Assembly (NCBI GenBank): GCA_958496175.1
Contig: OY292277.1
Span: 23,826,282 to 23,890,281 of the forward strand
Length of the DNA stretch: 64,000 nucleotides
Direction: 5' to 3'
DNA from: Sisyra terminalis
Lineage: Eukaryota; Arthropoda; Insecta; Neuroptera; Sisyridae
Shown here: piece after piece, positions 61,351 through 64,000 of the stretch
How the letters are laid out: each line of letters starts with the position of its first letter
How positions within the stretch are numbered: position 1 is the first letter of the stretch
Translations under genes and position numbers: made by a program
Notes under the pieces: generated by a model
What the model was told of the DNA's origin: nothing
Seen by the model: only the letters and a program-made list of their open reading frames with translations
Databases searched by the model: none

Positions 61351-62999
61351 CTAGAAAGAAAACAACATTTGAAAAATATAATATTTAAAAATATTAATAT
61401 GGGGGGTCAGTTCTCTAAACTTAACTTTACCAAAAAAAAAAAAAAAAATGAAAATCCTTTACTATGGCGTGTAAAAATTTAAATTATAAACAAAACACAA
61501 ACAATTTGCATAAAAATATAAACAAATGATTTAAATTCGCAAGTATTTGCAAATAATTAACATTACTGAAACATAACCTCAATGTTTCTTTGAAAAGTCA
61601 AAGCACTTAATTGTCTTCCCATATTAAAAATAATTAAATAAGATACTTATAAATAAAAAAATTAAACAAATACACACACTCATTATAAAATCGAAGATTA
61701 TTATCACCGCTTTCTAGGATACATTCAAATTATGAAGGAAATTCAAATTCCAATCTAAAAATATAAGTTTACAAGGACAATGCAACTCCTAAATTGGGGA
61801 TAACTAATGCAATTATTAGAACATGAAATGACATTTATTTTATTATAATTGAATAAAAGTAAAGAATGTGATTTTTAATAATAAATAATTAATTAAAATA
61901 AAATAGATTCGAATGGGATTTGATATTAGTAAATGAGTCATCCCTTTTCAAGGAACAATACCAATTATAGCTATACAAGAAATATTCTTATATCTTATCT
62001 CATTGTTGTTCAATTAAACAATTTTGACTATGACGTTAAAAATTCTTTTAAAAAAACATTGAAATATAAAGGGAGACAATAAAGAATGTAATAAATTAAA
62101 GAAATAAAAAAATATACAAGTTACCTGTATTCAACTTTATTTTAATTAAAAATGTGTTGAAATGAAAACACGATTTTTTTAGGTCAATAATTAATTAAGA
62201 ATCCAACTTTAGTATAAATATTTTTTTATAATTTTTAGTCATGGAATGCAATTATTAAATTTTAAAACTTATTGTTATCAAAACGAGTTATCAACATAGG
62301 ATATTAAATTTTAAATCAAGGTTAAATGTTTATGACTTTTTAGTTGAAAAAAATCAATAAAAGAAACAATAAATATAACTCAGAATTTTGAATATTTTTT
62401 TGCAAAAATGAAATTAATATGGTTACACTAAATATTTTATATTGATCTCGGTTATAATTATGAACTAAAATGCGCTATAATGCATAATTGTAATAAGTTA
62501 AAATTTATTTAAACCAGATTTTTTAAGATTTTTCAACTTTCTATTAGATTTTTTGTACAGTTTTACTGTTCTTGTTTGAAGTATAGCAGGTGATAATTAT
62601 GGTTTGCGTTCAGAATTTACTTATGTTCTAGTTTACCCGGATTTGTACCCATTTTGAGGGTGGAATTAAAAGTAGTAATAATTATTTAGATGAAACTTAG
62701 TTGCTTTAGTTCAAGTTAATCTAAAGAAGATATTATCTTTCCACGAATAAAAAAAAATATAAAAAAAAAAAATTATTATGAAAAAATAGTTCGGAGTATT
62801 GCGATTCTTCCAGCGCCATGATTTGACGACGGATTTTTATAGATTTCGATGAAATAAAACGAAAATGAAGAATGCAATTTTTCGATATCTTGTTTAGTTT
62901 ATGAGAAATCGATATTTTGCTAAAAAGCTACAAACATGGGGCCCAAGGACGAACCCTCTGGTGGGGGTTGGATGGGGTGGCAATACCATGTTTTTTATT

Positions 63000-63090
63000 A
63001 TACCCTGATTTATGCGCAAATTAAGTTAAAAACAAAATTGAAAATGCAATGTTGCCAGATATTGATGCTGCTAAAAGAGATATGACATGA
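63000..63090. mobile_element. MITE family A, right half only
   Basis: GAAAATGCAATGTTGCCAGA followed by TATTGATGCTGCTAAAAGAG is the right TIR. The preceding AAATTAAGTTAAAAACAAAA is the family interior. The left half is absent. Confidence 0.65.
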
Positions 63091-63130
63091 CATAGGCTTT
63101 GCCCCTGGACTTCTTGTTTATAGTTTTTCT

Positions 63131-63364
63131 GGCTCAAGTCCCTTTTAGAACAGTCAAATTTGGCAACGTTGCATTTTCTAATTTGTTTTTAATTTAATTC
63201 GCGAATCATAATTAGCGCGAAACAGTCCATAATGAAAATATAACCACAAAACAGAAAATTAAACCATATTAGATTTGAATTAACAAAAAAAATCGCGAAT
63301 AGAATAAAAAAAAATAGAAAATGCAATGTTACCAGATTTGACTGTTCTAAAAGGGACTTGAGCC
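63131..63364. mobile_element. MITE family A, complete copy
   Basis: A 234-base element. Left end GGCTCAAGTCCCTTTTAGAA; the right end is its exact complement over the outer 20 bases, with only scattered mismatches further in. Flanks GTTTTTCT and GTTTTTTT agree at 7 of 8. Nested inside the fold-back element, so inserted after it. Confidence 0.85.
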
Positions 63365-64000
63365 GTTTTTTTTTACAAAAAAAAGGTTAAGCTGTGGTTG
63401 TAAGTATTTACTTTCTTTTTCATGAAAATCTGGAGAAATCTGCCCAAGAAAAAGGAAAAAAATAAGTTTTAAGTATCGATTTCTTGTAAACTAAGCAAGA
63501 TATTGATAAATTTTATTCTTCATTTTCGTTTAACTTCGTAAAGATCTATAAAAAACTGACATCAAATCGTGGCATCGGAAAAATCGTTGTCTTGCCAATA
63601 GTTCTTTCATGTCACCGATTAGTAGAATAGTCTGATTTTAAATATTGAAACTTCTATGGAATATTTTTTTAATAAGTTAAATACTAGCTTTCTAAAATTT
63701 TCTATTCAGATAGGTTTTTCCTCTAATTGAGAGTTCAAATGTTTGTTATATTCAAAAATAATAATCATTATAATTTTTGACATTGAAATATGTAATTTCA
63801 AATAACATAATCAGCTAACCATATACCATAACTAGCTTAAATTTTGAAATAATACGGTGGTGGTTTCAACAGTAATTGACGGTAACTTAAAAAATAAAAA
63901 ACACTTTAAGATACCATATGTTTGGTGGGGCTTTTACCCTCCAGAAGGAGTTGAATAATGAGACAGGGCAACTCTATATCGACCTTTTACGATGATTTAC

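Larger units (their letters stand above)
62801..63588. mobile_element. Fold-back element with 120-base arms and nested MITE
   Basis: The left arm 62801-62918 and right arm about 63470-63588 are inverted copies. Both contain ACGAAAATGAAGAAT, a TTTTATAGAT block and a GAAATCGATA block, with frequent small mismatches. The spacer holds a complete family A MITE (63131-63364) and a half copy (about 63000-63090). Arms divergent by many substitutions suggest an older element later hit by family A. No reading frame. Confidence 0.75.
61351..64000. other. OSBP intron (5' part not reached)
   Basis: Begins with a good acceptor (TTCTTTCTAG) for the 61164-61350 exon on the - strand and continues to the window edge. 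61360-62770 is AT-rich with nothing recognised. 62801-63588 is a fold-back element with nested MITEs. No further coding exon was identified. Confidence 0.6.

Noticed and set aside
1..64000. CRISPR arrays, bacterial-type operons, viral genes
   Set aside because: None seen; gene structure is eukaryotic throughout and no direct-repeat/spacer pattern exists.

Overview
The window is AT-rich animal nuclear DNA, most likely from an insect. Evidence is the multi-exon genes with GT-AG introns, many of them only 53-90 bases, and insect-like versions of four conserved housekeeping proteins. The non-coding space is packed with short inverted-repeat DNA transposon derivatives. No bacterial operon, CRISPR array, rRNA gene or intact tRNA gene was seen. 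I cannot fix the species or order from sequence alone.

Layout, left to right. (1) 1-524, + strand: the 3' end of a C2H2 zinc-finger gene whose introns cut every finger at the same codon position. (2) 3177-8674, - strand: complete ALDH1L1 (cytosolic 10-formyltetrahydrofolate dehydrogenase), ten coding exons that splice in frame to 924 residues. (3) 8675-22839: 14 kb gene-poor DNA with hAT-like and other terminal-inverted-repeat (TIR) elements, tRNA-derived SINEs and a long snap-back hairpin. (4) 22840-37512, - strand: complete SPPL3, an intramembrane aspartyl protease of 396 residues in four coding exons. Its 13.4 kb second intron holds a heat-shock-like promoter or solo LTR, a 2.8 kb Helitron, several TIR elements and a well-preserved hAT-type element with an 8-base target duplication. 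(5) 37513-43539: intergenic, with three SINEs in 1.1 kb. (6) 43540-56534, - strand: complete 14-3-3 epsilon, five coding exons, 261 residues, with a promoter region carrying a full CRE. (7) 59902-61350, - strand: the last three exons of an OSBP-type oxysterol-binding protein; its 5' part lies beyond the window. (8) 61351-64000: OSBP intron with a fold-back element containing a nested MITE.

The genes are unrelated housekeeping functions: folate one-carbon metabolism, Golgi membrane proteolysis, phosphoserine adaptor, and ER-Golgi sterol/PI4P exchange. They do not form a pathway. All coding coordinates below were obtained by manual splicing, checking donor, acceptor and reading phase at every junction.

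No clearly new protein system is visible. The best candidates for a second look are the heat-shock-element array with a TATA box at 26755-26863, a MITE family with three copies flanked by matching 8-base duplications, a tRNA-derived SINE family, and the hairpin at 17023-17176.
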